Positions 37,245 through 46,401 of a stretch of DNA of 49,419 nt are shown here, piece after piece. The stretch is from positions 1 through 49,419 of IMG/VR virus record IMGVR_UViG_3300025896_000036; one strand, 5' to 3'. This stretch comes from a virus. The notes below the pieces were generated by a model that was not told the origin of the DNA, searched no databases, and saw only the letters and a list, made by a program, of their open reading frames with translations. The translations under genes and the position numbers were made by a program. Each line of letters starts with the position of its first letter. The stretch's first letter is position 1.

Positions 37245-39425
37245 ATGGATGATATTGCTACAATCGGTTTCGGTGCGGAAACTTCCGGTCTTGATAAAGC
37301 CAAGACAAAACTTGAAGGTTTGGTGCCTGCGTCGGATAAAGCGCAAAAGGCATCCGAACGTCTTGCAAGTCAAATGAAAACAGACGCGGACAAAGCCGCC
37401 AAAGCAAGCGAACAATTGGCTAGGACGCAGCGCGAACAGGCGGAAACGCTTGACATGCTGCGCAACAAATACAACCCATTGTATGCCGCAAGTAAGAAAT
37501 ATGAAATGGCATTGCAGGAAATTACTCTTGCTGAAAAGAATAACATTCTGACAGAGAAACAAGCAATTACAGCCCGTGAAAAAGCGGCAGCATCTTATCT
37601 AGGTTTGGGAAAAACCGTTGAAGACGTTGACCAAAAATCACGTTTTGCAGCGGGCGGCGGCGCGCGTATGTTGGGCCAACAGCTTTCGCAGGTTGCCCAA
37701 CAAGGCGCTGTTACAGGAAACTATCTAGGCGCTTTGGCCGTCCAGTTGCCGGATATTGCGCTTGGGTTCGGTTCTATCGCAATCGCGGCTTCAATAGTCG
37801 CAACCGTGGCAATTCCGTTTTTAATGAACGCTTTCGGTTCAGGATCAACGGTCATTGAACGTTTTGACGAACATTTGAAGTCATTACAGGCAAGTTTGAA
37901 ATCTGTAAATGAAATCAGCAAGATTTATAGCGCCGATGGCGTCCAGACATTGATTGAAAAATATGGTGAAGTTGATGCGGCATTGTTGCGCATGATTGAA
38001 CATCAAAGACAACTTGCAGTTGATCAAGCTATGTCAGACGCAAAATCGGTAATTGCAGATTATGCAAAAGGGTTTACGAATGTAAACGCATTGATTAACG
38101 AATATGACAACATGATAAAAGCGGGCGCGTCTGATCCACAATGGCTTGAAAACGCCAAAGTGGCGGCAGATGAATTATATCGCAGCGTTGGTTTGACAGT
38201 TGATCAAGCAAGAGAAATGCAAAAAGCATTGGCTGATGCTTCGCGCGCAACTACTTTCGAAGAACAGGCTAACAGTCTTTCGGTGGTTAATGAAATTCTT
38301 GCACAATCGGGCGCTAAAGCAAGTGAGTTAGCAATGCGTGGTCTTCAAGCTGAAGAAGCATTGCGCCAACTTGCCAATTCCGCACCTGAAGCGAGTTGGA
38401 TGAATGCTGCAATTTCCGGGGTTGAAGCATTAATGAAAACTATTGAAAAAGCTTTAGTTGCGAAATCAAAAATCACAGGAACGGGTTTTGATGTAAACAG
38501 TAACGTTATACGTCCAAAAGGTCGCCCGATGGATTTGGGCGATTATAGGACACCTGCAGAACTGTCCGGTAAAACTTCAGGAAATAAAAAGACACCATTG
38601 ACGGATATCGAAAAGTATCAAAAAGAATTTGAAAAAACTATTCAGGTCATAACACAGGGTAAGACTGCGTTCAGCGCCATACAAGCTGCCTTTGATACCG
38701 GTATAATTGGCGTTGATCAATATACAAGCGCAATTTCTAGGCTTGAAGCTGCGTTTATCGCGGCAGGTGGTTCGGCTGAACAATGGGCTAAGGTAACAAC
38801 AAAACAAACTAACACAATCGCAAAGCAATTGTCCGACCTGCAAAAAGGCGGGTTTGAAAGCTTAGGTGGTGCAATTGCTGATCTGGCATCGGGCGGAACG
38901 GTTAACTTTGGCGAAATGGCCCGTTCGATCATTCGGGACATGATCAATATTGCAATTCAGGCTGCAATCATCAAACCGCTAATGGCTGCGTTCGGTTTCG
39001 ACAAGGGCGGGGCGTTCAACGCAGCAAACCTGAATATCACCCCGAACGCCAAGGGGAACGCCTTCAGTAACAGCATTGTGAACACGCCAACAATGTTTGC
39101 TTTCGCCAAGGGCGGTGCGCTAGGGCTGATGGGTGAGGCGGGGCCGGAAGCGGTCATGCCGTTGACGCGCGGGCCAGACGGTAGCCTTGGCGTCCAAATG
39201 TATCAAGCGCAACAGGGCGCGGCTAATTCCGCCCCTGCCGTGCAAGTGAACGTGATCAACAACGCGCCCAACACGACAACCCGCGAAGAAAGCCAAAAAC
39301 AAAGCGACGGCACGGAAATTCGCAACATCATTATTGACACAACCCGCGACGGCATGGCGAACGGTGAATTTGACGGTGTGCAAGCTACTCGCTACGGTAC
39401 GCGGCAACAGAAGGTAATTCGCTAA
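37245..39425 (+). CDS. tape measure protein
   Basis: 726 residues. N-terminal ~130 residues coiled coil (TSGLDKAKTKLEGLVPASDK; SERLASQMKTDADKAAKASE), hydrophobic segments at ~160-200 (LPDIALGFGSIAIAASIVAT), helical body, and the typical C-terminal FAKGGALGLMGEAGPEAVMP motif found near the end of tape measures. By the usual ~1.5 angstrom per residue rule the tail would be about 110 nm. Starts right after the chaperone stop. Confidence 0.9.
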   Translation: MDDIATIGFGAETSGLDKAKTKLEGLVPASDKAQKASERLASQMKTDADKAAKASEQLARTQREQAETLDMLRNKYNPLYAASKKYEMALQEITLAEKNNILTEKQAITAREKAAASYLGLGKTVEDVDQKSRFAAGGGARMLGQQLSQVAQQGAVTGNYLGALAVQLPDIALGFGSIAIAASIVATVAIPFLMNAFGSGSTVIERFDEHLKSLQASLKSVNEISKIYSADGVQTLIEKYGEVDAALLRMIEHQRQLAVDQAMSDAKSVIADYAKGFTNVNALINEYDNMIKAGASDPQWLENAKVAADELYRSVGLTVDQAREMQKALADASRATTFEEQANSLSVVNEILAQSGAKASELAMRGLQAEEALRQLANSAPEASWMNAAISGVEALMKTIEKALVAKSKITGTGFDVNSNVIRPKGRPMDLGDYRTPAELSGKTSGNKKTPLTDIEKYQKEFEKTIQVITQGKTAFSAIQAAFDTGIIGVDQYTSAISRLEAAFIAAGGSAEQWAKVTTKQTNTIAKQLSDLQKGGFESLGGAIADLASGGTVNFGEMARSIIRDMINIAIQAAIIKPLMAAFGFDKGGAFNAANLNITPNAKGNAFSNSIVNTPTMFAFAKGGALGLMGEAGPEAVMPLTRGPDGSLGVQMYQAQQGAANSAPAVQVNVINNAPNTTTREESQKQSDGTEIRNIIIDTTRDGMANGEFDGVQATRYGTRQQKVIR

Positions 39426-39808
39426 TGTCTGATCCACTTTGGCCCGATGGGCTGCGAACGGCGGGCGCGTTGAACGTAGCAGGCGGGCCGCAATCGAACA
39501 TTGACGCATATCAACCCCAAATCGGCCCGGCTATTACGCGCCGAAAAACAACATATGTTGTCAAAACGTATGAAGTCGAATTGACCGCAATTCCGGCAAG
39601 TGAGCGTGATATTTTCTTGACGTTCTTTCACACAACTTTGAAAGACGGAAATTTGCCGTTTATGTGGGTTGATCCGATGATTGGGGCTAACACTTCAACG
39701 GTTTATCAACGCTGCAAGTTCTTGCCAATTTCCGAAGATCGGGCATACAATGAAGCCCGTGTTGCACCTGGACTGTTTACCATCGGGCTAAAGGTCATGT
39801 TGCTATGA
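39425..39808 (+). CDS. minor tail protein
   Basis: 127 residues; TAATG overlap with the tape measure stop. SDPLWPDGLRTAGALNVAGG, then TAIPASERDIFLTFFHTTLK and GNLPFMWVDPMIG. Position and pattern resemble lambda gpM/DUF2460-like distal tail proteins. Confidence 0.68.
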   Translation: MSDPLWPDGLRTAGALNVAGGPQSNIDAYQPQIGPAITRRKTTYVVKTYEVELTAIPASERDIFLTFFHTTLKDGNLPFMWVDPMIGANTSTVYQRCKFLPISEDRAYNEARVAPGLFTIGLKVMLL

Positions 39809-40332
39809 CACGGGAAATCAGCGAAAGTTTCAGGGAAGCAATTGACACGCAAGAAAGCGAAGTCTTTCCGATTGTTTTCCTTGAAATAAAACACCCTTCG
39901 TTATTGGAAAGCGTTCGCATTGTTCAGAACGGTGCGAACATTAAACTTGACGCAAGCGACCCCGATAACCGCGCGTATCAGGGCTTTGATTTCGATATTT
40001 CAATTCTTGCCGATAGCGACAAGCCGCCTTCGGCGCAATTGCGCGTCCAGAATATTGACCGTCAAATTGGCGTTGTTTTGTTGGATATTTCCGAACCTGC
40101 CATAATTGACATGCGAATTTTTTCATCTGCGCTTTTTGACGAAAGTGTAACACCGCACGAACCGCTTGCACCAAATCCGGTTGCCGAATATACGGCGCTT
40201 AATCTCTACCTTATTGACGTTGAAATCAAGAATGATTTTGTAACCGGGACGCTTAAAACCTGGGAATATACGCAAGAAACTTACCCGACTATTTTTGCAA
40301 CAGAAGACCGGACGCCGGGGCTTTACTGGTGA
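39805..40332 (+). CDS. DUF1833-like minor tail protein
   Basis: 175 residues, ATGA overlap. MTREISESFREAIDTQESEV, FPIVFLEIKHPSLLESVRIV, QGFDFDISILADSDKPPSAQ match DUF1833, a tail-tip protein family found before NlpC/P60 genes in long-tailed phages. Confidence 0.75.
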   Translation: MTREISESFREAIDTQESEVFPIVFLEIKHPSLLESVRIVQNGANIKLDASDPDNRAYQGFDFDISILADSDKPPSAQLRVQNIDRQIGVVLLDISEPAIIDMRIFSSALFDESVTPHEPLAPNPVAEYTALNLYLIDVEIKNDFVTGTLKTWEYTQETYPTIFATEDRTPGLYW

Positions 40333-40748
40333 TCGGTTGGGAAAGCAAATATACGATTGCGCCTTTCAAGGATCACGGGCGCGATTTATCCGGTCTTGAT
40401 TGTTGGGGCTTGGTTCGGCTAGTATATCTGCAAGAGTTGAACATTGCCTTGCCGGAATTCGCCGAAATCAGCCCTTCAGACTTGCGGCGCGTTGCCTACA
40501 TGATTGACGGCGCTAAAGACAGTGAGGAATGGTCAAGTGTTGATCGGCCAAATCTGAAGCCTTTTGATGTTGTTGTAATGTCACAATATGGCGGAATTAG
40601 AAACGCGCATGTTGGGCTGATCACAAACGCCGGAAAGCTGATGCACATTGAAAAGGGTTCAAATGTTCTGGTGTTGCCGCTGGATCATTTCACGATAAGG
40701 GAACGGGTTAAATGCTTTCGCAGACACAAAAGCCGGGTATTGCCTTAA
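40329..40748 (+). CDS. NlpC/P60 family tail peptidase
   Basis: 139 residues; GTG start at 40329 overlaps the previous TGA. Catalytic Cys25 in LDCWGLVRLVY and His94 in RNAHVGLI, with His106 in KLMHIEKG as the third residue. It probably cuts peptidoglycan peptides during DNA entry and helps assemble the tail tip (lambda gpK-like). The stop lies inside the next gene's start region. Confidence 0.85.
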   Translation: MIGWESKYTIAPFKDHGRDLSGLDCWGLVRLVYLQELNIALPEFAEISPSDLRRVAYMIDGAKDSEEWSSVDRPNLKPFDVVVMSQYGGIRNAHVGLITNAGKLMHIEKGSNVLVLPLDHFTIRERVKCFRRHKSRVLP

Positions 40749-43381
40749 TCTATCGTGACCCCTTTTGCCTCAAATCGCCGCGTTTTGAAACTTGGTCTGA
40801 AAAACGTTCCATTTCTGAAATCATCGCTTTGGCCGATTGGTTGCCGTCTGATTTTGCGCAGGTTGGCACGGTATCGCTAAACGGTCATGTTGTGCCGCGT
40901 GATCTGTGGGCCAAGGTGTATCCGCGCCCGTCCGAAACCGGAACCGACCTTATTTTTCAAGTCGCCGTCCAAGGTGGTAAACAAGGCGGAGTAAAGCAGA
41001 TTTTTGCATTCGTCGCGGCCTTGGCGCTTACGTTTGTGACACAAGGCATCGCAGGCGGATCATTGGCTAAGTTCTTGGGGGCGTCGTTTGCCAAAGGCAC
41101 GGCAGGGGCGCGGCTTGCGGCGGCTGGTGTGTCGATTGTAGGGGGATTGGCCGTCAATGCCCTGTCATCGGTGCCAGTGAGCGGCGCAAGCGTCGTGGGC
41201 AGTGATCAGACCGCGACAACGCTAAACCCTGCATCGGTGCGCGGCAACGTGTTGCAACAGAACGCGGCAATCCCGGCAGTCATCGGGACGCGCAAGATTT
41301 TTCCGCCCTTCCTGGCTGAACCGATCGTTGAAATGGTTGGGCAAGACGAAATTATAACGGCCATTCTTGGTCTAGCCGGGCCGCACAAGCTGGAAACAAT
41401 CCGGGTTGGTGATGCGCTGGCATCAGACGCCGGAACCGATCTATCAATCCTGACCTATGACGGGTTGCCGGAAAGCCCTAAAATTGACATTCCCGACAGA
41501 TACGGAAAAACGTTTACCATTGGCGCGGAAATGTCAACGCATGGCGTCAAGGCAAGCGATGGCGCAAACTATGCCGGGCCGTTGCCTGTTTGGCACTCAT
41601 TTTCAACGGCGGAAAATCCAAACGAAAGTTGGTTGCATCTTTACATTGCCGGGCTGGTAAAAGATGACATATCAACCGAAACTTTGCGAATTCCGTTTCG
41701 CATTCGTATGAAGTTGCGCGGCGCGTCAACATGGCGTGAGTTGCCTGAATTTCACTATAAAGACAATTCGCAAAGTCAGAAACGAATTCAAATCAAATTT
41801 ATGTTTGGTGAAGCATTCGGAGCGGGTTTGCCCGTCCCGCCTGCAACAAACGGATGGGTTGAAGCGCGTAAGACCGTTCCGCTTTCGGGCGGCGGTTCTT
41901 GGGCTTGTGACAGCTATTTTTCGGCGGGTTCTGGAAATGATGTTTACAAAGACGGAACGCAAGCAACAACCAATCTAAGAAACATTCTTTTGATTGATAA
42001 CACAATGCATGTTTGGCTAGATGCAGCCGATTGGACGCCTGGAATTTATGACGTTCAAATTATACGCGGCGCAACTTTCCGCGATAGTCAATTTGTTTCC
42101 AGTTCTTACGAATTGAACGGATCAATTCAAGACTTTTACGATGTTCCGCCCGGTGATTTAATGCCGCTTAGTCGGTCTGGTTTGATTGACCGTGTAACGT
42201 TGGTCAGATGCGTAAACATTCGTTATCAACAGCCGATCAATGAAAAGAATTTGGCGCTGATTTATATTACTGCAAAAAACAGGGAAGTTGATGAAACTTC
42301 GGTAGTTGCCTCTGGTTATGTGCGCGACTATGACGGCACAAAATGGGGGAATATGATAACAACGTCAAACCCCGCGCCGCATTTTCGCAACATTTTGACA
42401 GGTTCCCTGAACAGCGACCCTTTGCCCGAAGTAATGCTTTGGGAACAATCTTTGATCGAATGGCGGCAATTCTGCATTGACGAAGATTTGACTTGTGATC
42501 TGATCTTGGAAGGTGGTTCTATTTTTGAAATCTTGCGCATCATTGCGTCTTGCGGGTTTGCTTCCCCATACCAATCCGAAATTTGGGGCGTAATCATTGA
42601 CAAGGATAGAAGCGACGAACCGCCCGAACAAACTTTTACACCGCGTAATTCAAATAACTATTCGGTTAGGAAAATGTTCAATCGCCTAGCGGCGGGGCTG
42701 CGTCCAAATTACAAGGATCAAGATTATGAATACACTGGAAAACAGATTATCGTTTATGCAGATGACGCAAATTCATCAGATGCACTAACGGAACAGGTTG
42801 AATATTTGGGGCTAGTCAAACGCAGTAAGATTGAACGCCGGGCGAAGATTGATCTTCGTCAAGCGCGAATGCGGGCGGCTCTGCACTCATTCAATACGAA
42901 TATCGCATCTTTGGCAATTCGTCGCGGTTCGCTGATAGCAGTTGCGAATGATGTAATTATGCAATATCAAAACCAATCCGCAAGAATTACATCAGTAACG
43001 CTTGACGGTAGCGGGTTTGTTACAGAAGTAACGCTTGATAGCCCTGTTACAATATATGACGAAGCTGACCTGTATGATGTGAGCGATTTCTATTTGACAG
43101 ATGACATTTATTTGATCGGGATGATTAGTGGAATTGCAATCCGAAATTCACTAGGGGTTCTTACACGGCATAGGGTTGATATGGTTACTGGCGAAACTTC
43201 AACCATAACGTTGCTTGAACCAATTGAAATTGATCCTGATAAATACAAACCCGGAAATCTGGTTATCGTCGGTACAATCGAACGTGAATATAGACGCTTG
43301 ATTGTGACCGACATTCAATATACAGAAAAGAAAATCGCAACCATTACGGCAGTTGACGAAGCGCCGGAAATTTGGAGTTGA
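40712..43381 (+). CDS. tail tip / host specificity protein J-like
   Basis: 889 residues. N-terminal domain IALIYRDPFCLKSPRFETWS; a hydrophobic Gly/Ala segment (~95-160: IFAFVAALALTFVTQGIAGG) as in other J-like proteins; then VRGNVLQQNAAIPAVIGTRK and a series of beta-rich hub and fibronectin-like domains, ending IATITAVDEAPEIWS. It overlaps the peptidase gene by 37 bases (AAGGGAACGG upstream). It forms the central baseplate hub and may contact the receptor. Confidence 0.82.
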   Translation: MLSQTQKPGIALIYRDPFCLKSPRFETWSEKRSISEIIALADWLPSDFAQVGTVSLNGHVVPRDLWAKVYPRPSETGTDLIFQVAVQGGKQGGVKQIFAFVAALALTFVTQGIAGGSLAKFLGASFAKGTAGARLAAAGVSIVGGLAVNALSSVPVSGASVVGSDQTATTLNPASVRGNVLQQNAAIPAVIGTRKIFPPFLAEPIVEMVGQDEIITAILGLAGPHKLETIRVGDALASDAGTDLSILTYDGLPESPKIDIPDRYGKTFTIGAEMSTHGVKASDGANYAGPLPVWHSFSTAENPNESWLHLYIAGLVKDDISTETLRIPFRIRMKLRGASTWRELPEFHYKDNSQSQKRIQIKFMFGEAFGAGLPVPPATNGWVEARKTVPLSGGGSWACDSYFSAGSGNDVYKDGTQATTNLRNILLIDNTMHVWLDAADWTPGIYDVQIIRGATFRDSQFVSSSYELNGSIQDFYDVPPGDLMPLSRSGLIDRVTLVRCVNIRYQQPINEKNLALIYITAKNREVDETSVVASGYVRDYDGTKWGNMITTSNPAPHFRNILTGSLNSDPLPEVMLWEQSLIEWRQFCIDEDLTCDLILEGGSIFEILRIIASCGFASPYQSEIWGVIIDKDRSDEPPEQTFTPRNSNNYSVRKMFNRLAAGLRPNYKDQDYEYTGKQIIVYADDANSSDALTEQVEYLGLVKRSKIERRAKIDLRQARMRAALHSFNTNIASLAIRRGSLIAVANDVIMQYQNQSARITSVTLDGSGFVTEVTLDSPVTIYDEADLYDVSDFYLTDDIYLIGMISGIAIRNSLGVLTRHRVDMVTGETSTITLLEPIEIDPDKYKPGNLVIVGTIEREYRRLIVTDIQYTEKKIATITAVDEAPEIWS

Positions 43382-43385
43382 GAAG

Positions 43386-44441
43386 ATGGCAGATAGAACA
43401 TTCTGGACGGGTTTGGAAGCAACCGGGCCGAACGGGCGCGACAAAACAACGAAAGAGGCTGAACACTTTGACACACTGTTCAATTCTATCATTCTTCGGC
43501 CAACAGTAATCAGTAATTCCGGTAATGATTACACGATTACAATTGATCCGGCGTTGAACGCCGGAACCGACGTTTTGCCGCCTATGTCATTTTTTATCAA
43601 GCCGAATGCCAACAATTCCGGTAATGTGAGAATTCGTGTTACTTCCTTAAATCCTTATTATGAATTGTTGAAGTCAAACGGCGAACAATTCGCAAGTGAT
43701 CAATTCCGGTCAGATACAAATTATTTTATTGTCTATTTGGACGGTAAATTCTATTCGCTTTCTGATCCGAATAACGCGGATTTGTCAAACGAAAAATTTA
43801 AGTATGTCCTGACAACTTCGGGAACACTTGATATTTCGCTGATTAAATCAGCAAAAGACCCGAATACGCCCGTGCTTGTTCAAGCGTGGGCCGGCGGTGG
43901 CGGCGGCGGTAGAAATACGACTTCAGGCGGCGGCGGCGGCGGCGGGGCATACACTGAATTTTGGTATACTTTGAACGATTTGCCAGACGTAATTTCCTAT
44001 ACCATTGGTGCGGGTGGGGCCGGGCGGTCAGGTTCGGCAGGCAACGGTCTTAACGGTGGTAACACTATTTTCAACGCAACACTATACGCATATGGTGGAT
44101 TAGGCGGCGTTCTCAGTACAGGCGGCGCGGGCGGTGGTTCGCTCGGCGGCGGTGCAGGGGGTGCGGTGGCAAACTCAGATGCTACAGACATTCATGGCGG
44201 TGGCGGCGGTGGTTCGGTAGGATCCGCAGGCGGTGCCGCATCATGGGGTGGCGGCGGTGGCGGCAGTGACAGTAGCAGCACAGGCAACCGATCTGGCGGC
44301 ATCAGTAAATTCGGGGGGTCAGGTGGTACAGGGTCATTTGTTGCGGCGAACGGTTCAGTTCCGGGCGGTGGTGGCGGTGGCACAAATAACGGTACTGGTG
44401 GCAACGGGGCGCGCGGCGAAATTCGGGTGACAATCTTCTGA
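43386..44441 (+). CDS. distal tail adhesin with glycine-rich receptor-binding domain
   Basis: 351 residues from ATG 43386. The N-terminal ~170 residues are beta-rich (FNSIILRPTVISNSGNDYTI). From ~residue 180 it is dominated by Gly runs (WAGGGGGGRNTTSGGGGGGG; GGGGGGSVGSAGGAASWGGG) with short aromatic or polar loops, ending GARGEIRVTIF. This matches phage adhesins built as packed polyglycine-II helices, whose loops bind the receptor (as in T-even-like gp38). Probably the host-range determinant next to the J-like hub. Confidence 0.75.
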   Translation: MADRTFWTGLEATGPNGRDKTTKEAEHFDTLFNSIILRPTVISNSGNDYTITIDPALNAGTDVLPPMSFFIKPNANNSGNVRIRVTSLNPYYELLKSNGEQFASDQFRSDTNYFIVYLDGKFYSLSDPNNADLSNEKFKYVLTTSGTLDISLIKSAKDPNTPVLVQAWAGGGGGGRNTTSGGGGGGGAYTEFWYTLNDLPDVISYTIGAGGAGRSGSAGNGLNGGNTIFNATLYAYGGLGGVLSTGGAGGGSLGGGAGGAVANSDATDIHGGGGGGSVGSAGGAASWGGGGGGSDSSSTGNRSGGISKFGGSGGTGSFVAANGSVPGGGGGGTNNGTGGNGARGEIRVTIF

Positions 44442-44483
44442 TATTGGGTTATGCAGATCGGTAGACAATCCAAGGGCTAACAC

Positions 44484-44903
44484 ATGCGCTACCTGTACCC
44501 AAGGCAAAGACAGATTGAAGTCATCGGCGCTTTCTATGCCTTGGGTATGGGGTCTTATATCGGGCTTTCGGCGGTCATACACGGGACGCCTCCGATTGGT
44601 TGGTTAGGGTTGCCGCAAATCTGGCAATACATCATCGCAGCGGCGCTTTGCAATTTGGCGATGGTTTGGGCTTTGGGTATCAAGATCAATGGTCGTTGGT
44701 GGTTAAGCCCGTTTCTTCGGTTATTTGCGATGGTCGGTTTTTTTGGTTTTGCGGTACTTGCCACTGTGAAAGGCAACGGTTCAAGTGCAACATATACATA
44801 CGGTTGGATTACGTTTTTTCTTGCGTTGGGTGCCAAGAATGCAGCACTTGATTGCTTAAAATCTTGTCAACGCAAGGGAATGAAATGGGCGAAACTGGCA
44901 TAA
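44484..44903 (+). CDS. four-span membrane protein, lysis region
   Basis: 139 residues. Predicted spans at ~11-31 (IEVIGAFYALGMGSYIGLSA), ~45-66 (IWQYIIAAALCNLAMVWALG), ~75-95 (LSPFLRLFAMVGFFGFAVLA), ~103-125 (YGWITFFLALGAKNAALDCL). Encoded just before a second membrane protein and the endolysin. A holin function is possible but the family is not clear. Confidence 0.6.
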   Translation: MRYLYPRQRQIEVIGAFYALGMGSYIGLSAVIHGTPPIGWLGLPQIWQYIIAAALCNLAMVWALGIKINGRWWLSPFLRLFAMVGFFGFAVLATVKGNGSSATYTYGWITFFLALGAKNAALDCLKSCQRKGMKWAKLA

Positions 44904-45208
44904 TTGAAAAGGTTCTCGAAAGGGTTCCATGGGATGCGGTGCCATGGCTTGCGCCCGTCCTAATCGTTGTGCTGTTGATGCGCAAAGAAATTGGTTCGCT
45001 GCTGTTTTCCGGTCGTAACGAAACGGCAATGGAAAATCTTATGCTGCGCATGTGTGGGCTATTTGAAAAGAACCTTGAATATTTCGGACGTGTTGAAGGT
45101 GGTGTTGAGGATATGTGCCGCAATCAACAAACTATTATTGAAATAGTGCGCGATATAAACCGCACACAACAACGTGTGATTGAAGAAATGGTTAGGGGAA
45201 GAAAATGA
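44885..45208 (+). CDS. single-span membrane protein, holin candidate
   Basis: 107 residues from ATG 44885 (AAGGGA upstream). One membrane span ~18-36 (VPWLAPVLIVVLLMRKEIGS) followed by a charged helical cytoplasmic part that may form a coiled coil (QQTIIEIVRDINRTQQRVIE). Overlaps the endolysin start by ATGA. Type III holin-like or an accessory membrane anchor; undecided. Confidence 0.6.
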   Translation: MGETGIIEKVLERVPWDAVPWLAPVLIVVLLMRKEIGSLLFSGRNETAMENLMLRMCGLFEKNLEYFGRVEGGVEDMCRNQQTIIEIVRDINRTQQRVIEEMVRGRK

Positions 45209-46038
45209 AACAGAATGAAGAATTCGTGTTGCAATGCCTTGGAATGTCTGAAGGCGGCTTCGTTGTCGATAAGGGCGGGCCAACAGATCGTGGCATTACG
45301 CAGCGGGCGTTTGATGCGTATAACGAAGCGCATGGCCTTCCCCTGCGGTCGGTCAAGGGTATCAGCAAAACGCTTGCTGAAAAAATCCTTGTTGAAAACT
45401 ATTTCACCCCTGTTCGTTTCAACGAATTGCCGCATGGTCTAGATTATACGTTGGCGGATTATTCTGTCAATTCCGGGCCGTCGCGGGCGATTAAAGACCT
45501 GCAACGGGAAATTGGCGTCAAAGCTGATGGCGTTTTCGGAAATCAGACCCTTGTTGCAATGCGCAAATATATCGAAGAAGATGGCCTTGACGATTTGATT
45601 GTTTCAATCAATGAGCGGCGCTTCGCATTTATGAAAACGCTTTCGAATTGGGGCGTTTCCAAAAACGGCTGGACAACGCGGGTTATGGGCAAATATGACG
45701 GCGCGCAAGTTGATGATATTGGCGTGATTGACCGTTCATTGATGCTTGCCCGGCAAGACGTGGAAACCCACAAAATTCCGTTGCCTGCGCGCGAAGCCAA
45801 CCCGGCCAAAGCTGAAGCGCCCGACTTACCGCAGACTGCCGGAAAGGATGCAACTGCAATTGGTGCCATTGTGAGCGGCGGCGGCGTTGTGACGGCTGCG
45901 GGCGGCGTCCTATCTGGCATCGGTGGGCTTGACGCCACCGCGCAAATTATCGCCGTGGTGGGTATCCTGGTGGCGTTGGCGGCGCTGGCCTATGTCTTGC
46001 GGCATCGGCTGCGTATGCTGGCCGTGGGGCGCGGCTGA
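45205..46038 (+). CDS. endolysin: GH108 muramidase with peptidoglycan-binding and C-terminal membrane span
   Basis: 277 residues. Catalytic EGG (16-18) in CLGMSEGGFVVDKGGPTDRG, followed by ITQRAFDAYNE, is the GH108 N-acetylmuramidase signature. Residues ~90-170 form the PG-binding_3 partner domain (AIKDLQREIGVKADGVFGNQ). After a Pro/Ala linker, residues ~215-270 are Gly-rich and then a transmembrane helix (AQIIAVVGILVALAALAYVL) with a basic end. A C-terminal anchor instead of an N-terminal SAR is unusual and implies membrane tethering before lysis. Confidence 0.88.
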   Translation: MKQNEEFVLQCLGMSEGGFVVDKGGPTDRGITQRAFDAYNEAHGLPLRSVKGISKTLAEKILVENYFTPVRFNELPHGLDYTLADYSVNSGPSRAIKDLQREIGVKADGVFGNQTLVAMRKYIEEDGLDDLIVSINERRFAFMKTLSNWGVSKNGWTTRVMGKYDGAQVDDIGVIDRSLMLARQDVETHKIPLPAREANPAKAEAPDLPQTAGKDATAIGAIVSGGGVVTAAGGVLSGIGGLDATAQIIAVVGILVALAALAYVLRHRLRMLAVGRG

Positions 46039-46247
46039 TGGGTGCGCTGCGCACGGCTTGGGGTTATATCGTCGCGGTCGCGCTTGCCGCTGGTTCGGTC
46101 GCGCTATTCGTGATGGGCCGCAAGTCTGTAATAAATAAACAAGACCGCGCGAACCTTCAGGCGCGGCGGGACATTGACAGGATCAAAAGCGATGTTGAAA
46201 AAGACGATGATGCGCGCCTTGCTGATCGTATCAGCCGCAAGCCTTAG
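46038..46247 (+). CDS. inner-membrane spanin-like (Rz-like) protein
   Basis: 69 residues; TGATG overlap with the endolysin stop. One N-terminal span (IVAVALAAGSVALFVMGRKS) then a charged helix (NLQARRDIDRIKSDVEKDDD). A second gene with a lipobox is nested out of frame in its 3' end, the classic Rz/Rz1 layout. Short for an i-spanin, but the arrangement is typical. Confidence 0.65.
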   Translation: MGALRTAWGYIVAVALAAGSVALFVMGRKSVINKQDRANLQARRDIDRIKSDVEKDDDARLADRISRKP

Positions 46248-46401
46248 CGGCTGCATCAAACCGGGCGATTTCTGCGACGTGGTTCATAGCCCGATCACTT
46301 TCACGCCGGAAACATCGGCTGTTATCGTAAAAAGTGATCGGGCTGAAGCCGAAAAGATCGCAGCACAAAACGAATACGGCGCTACTCGCTGCGATTGGTA
46401 G
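46192..46401 (+). CDS. outer-membrane spanin-like lipoprotein (Rz1-like)
   Basis: 69 residues from ATG 46192, starting inside the i-spanin-like gene in another frame. Signal MLKKTMMRALLIVSAASLSG followed by Cys gives a lipobox LSGC; mature part CIKPGDFCDVVHSPITFTPE, then KSDRAEAEKIAAQNEYG. It should be lipidated and sit in the outer membrane, joining the partner to fuse the membranes at lysis. Its 3' end overlaps the convergent DUF6378 gene by 20 bases. Confidence 0.72.
   Translation: MLKKTMMRALLIVSAASLSGCIKPGDFCDVVHSPITFTPETSAVIVKSDRAEAEKIAAQNEYGATRCDW

Noticed and set aside
44192-44473. 93-aa leftward Pro-rich frame
   Set aside because: It is the antisense of the glycine-rich adhesin; proline codons are complements of glycine codons.
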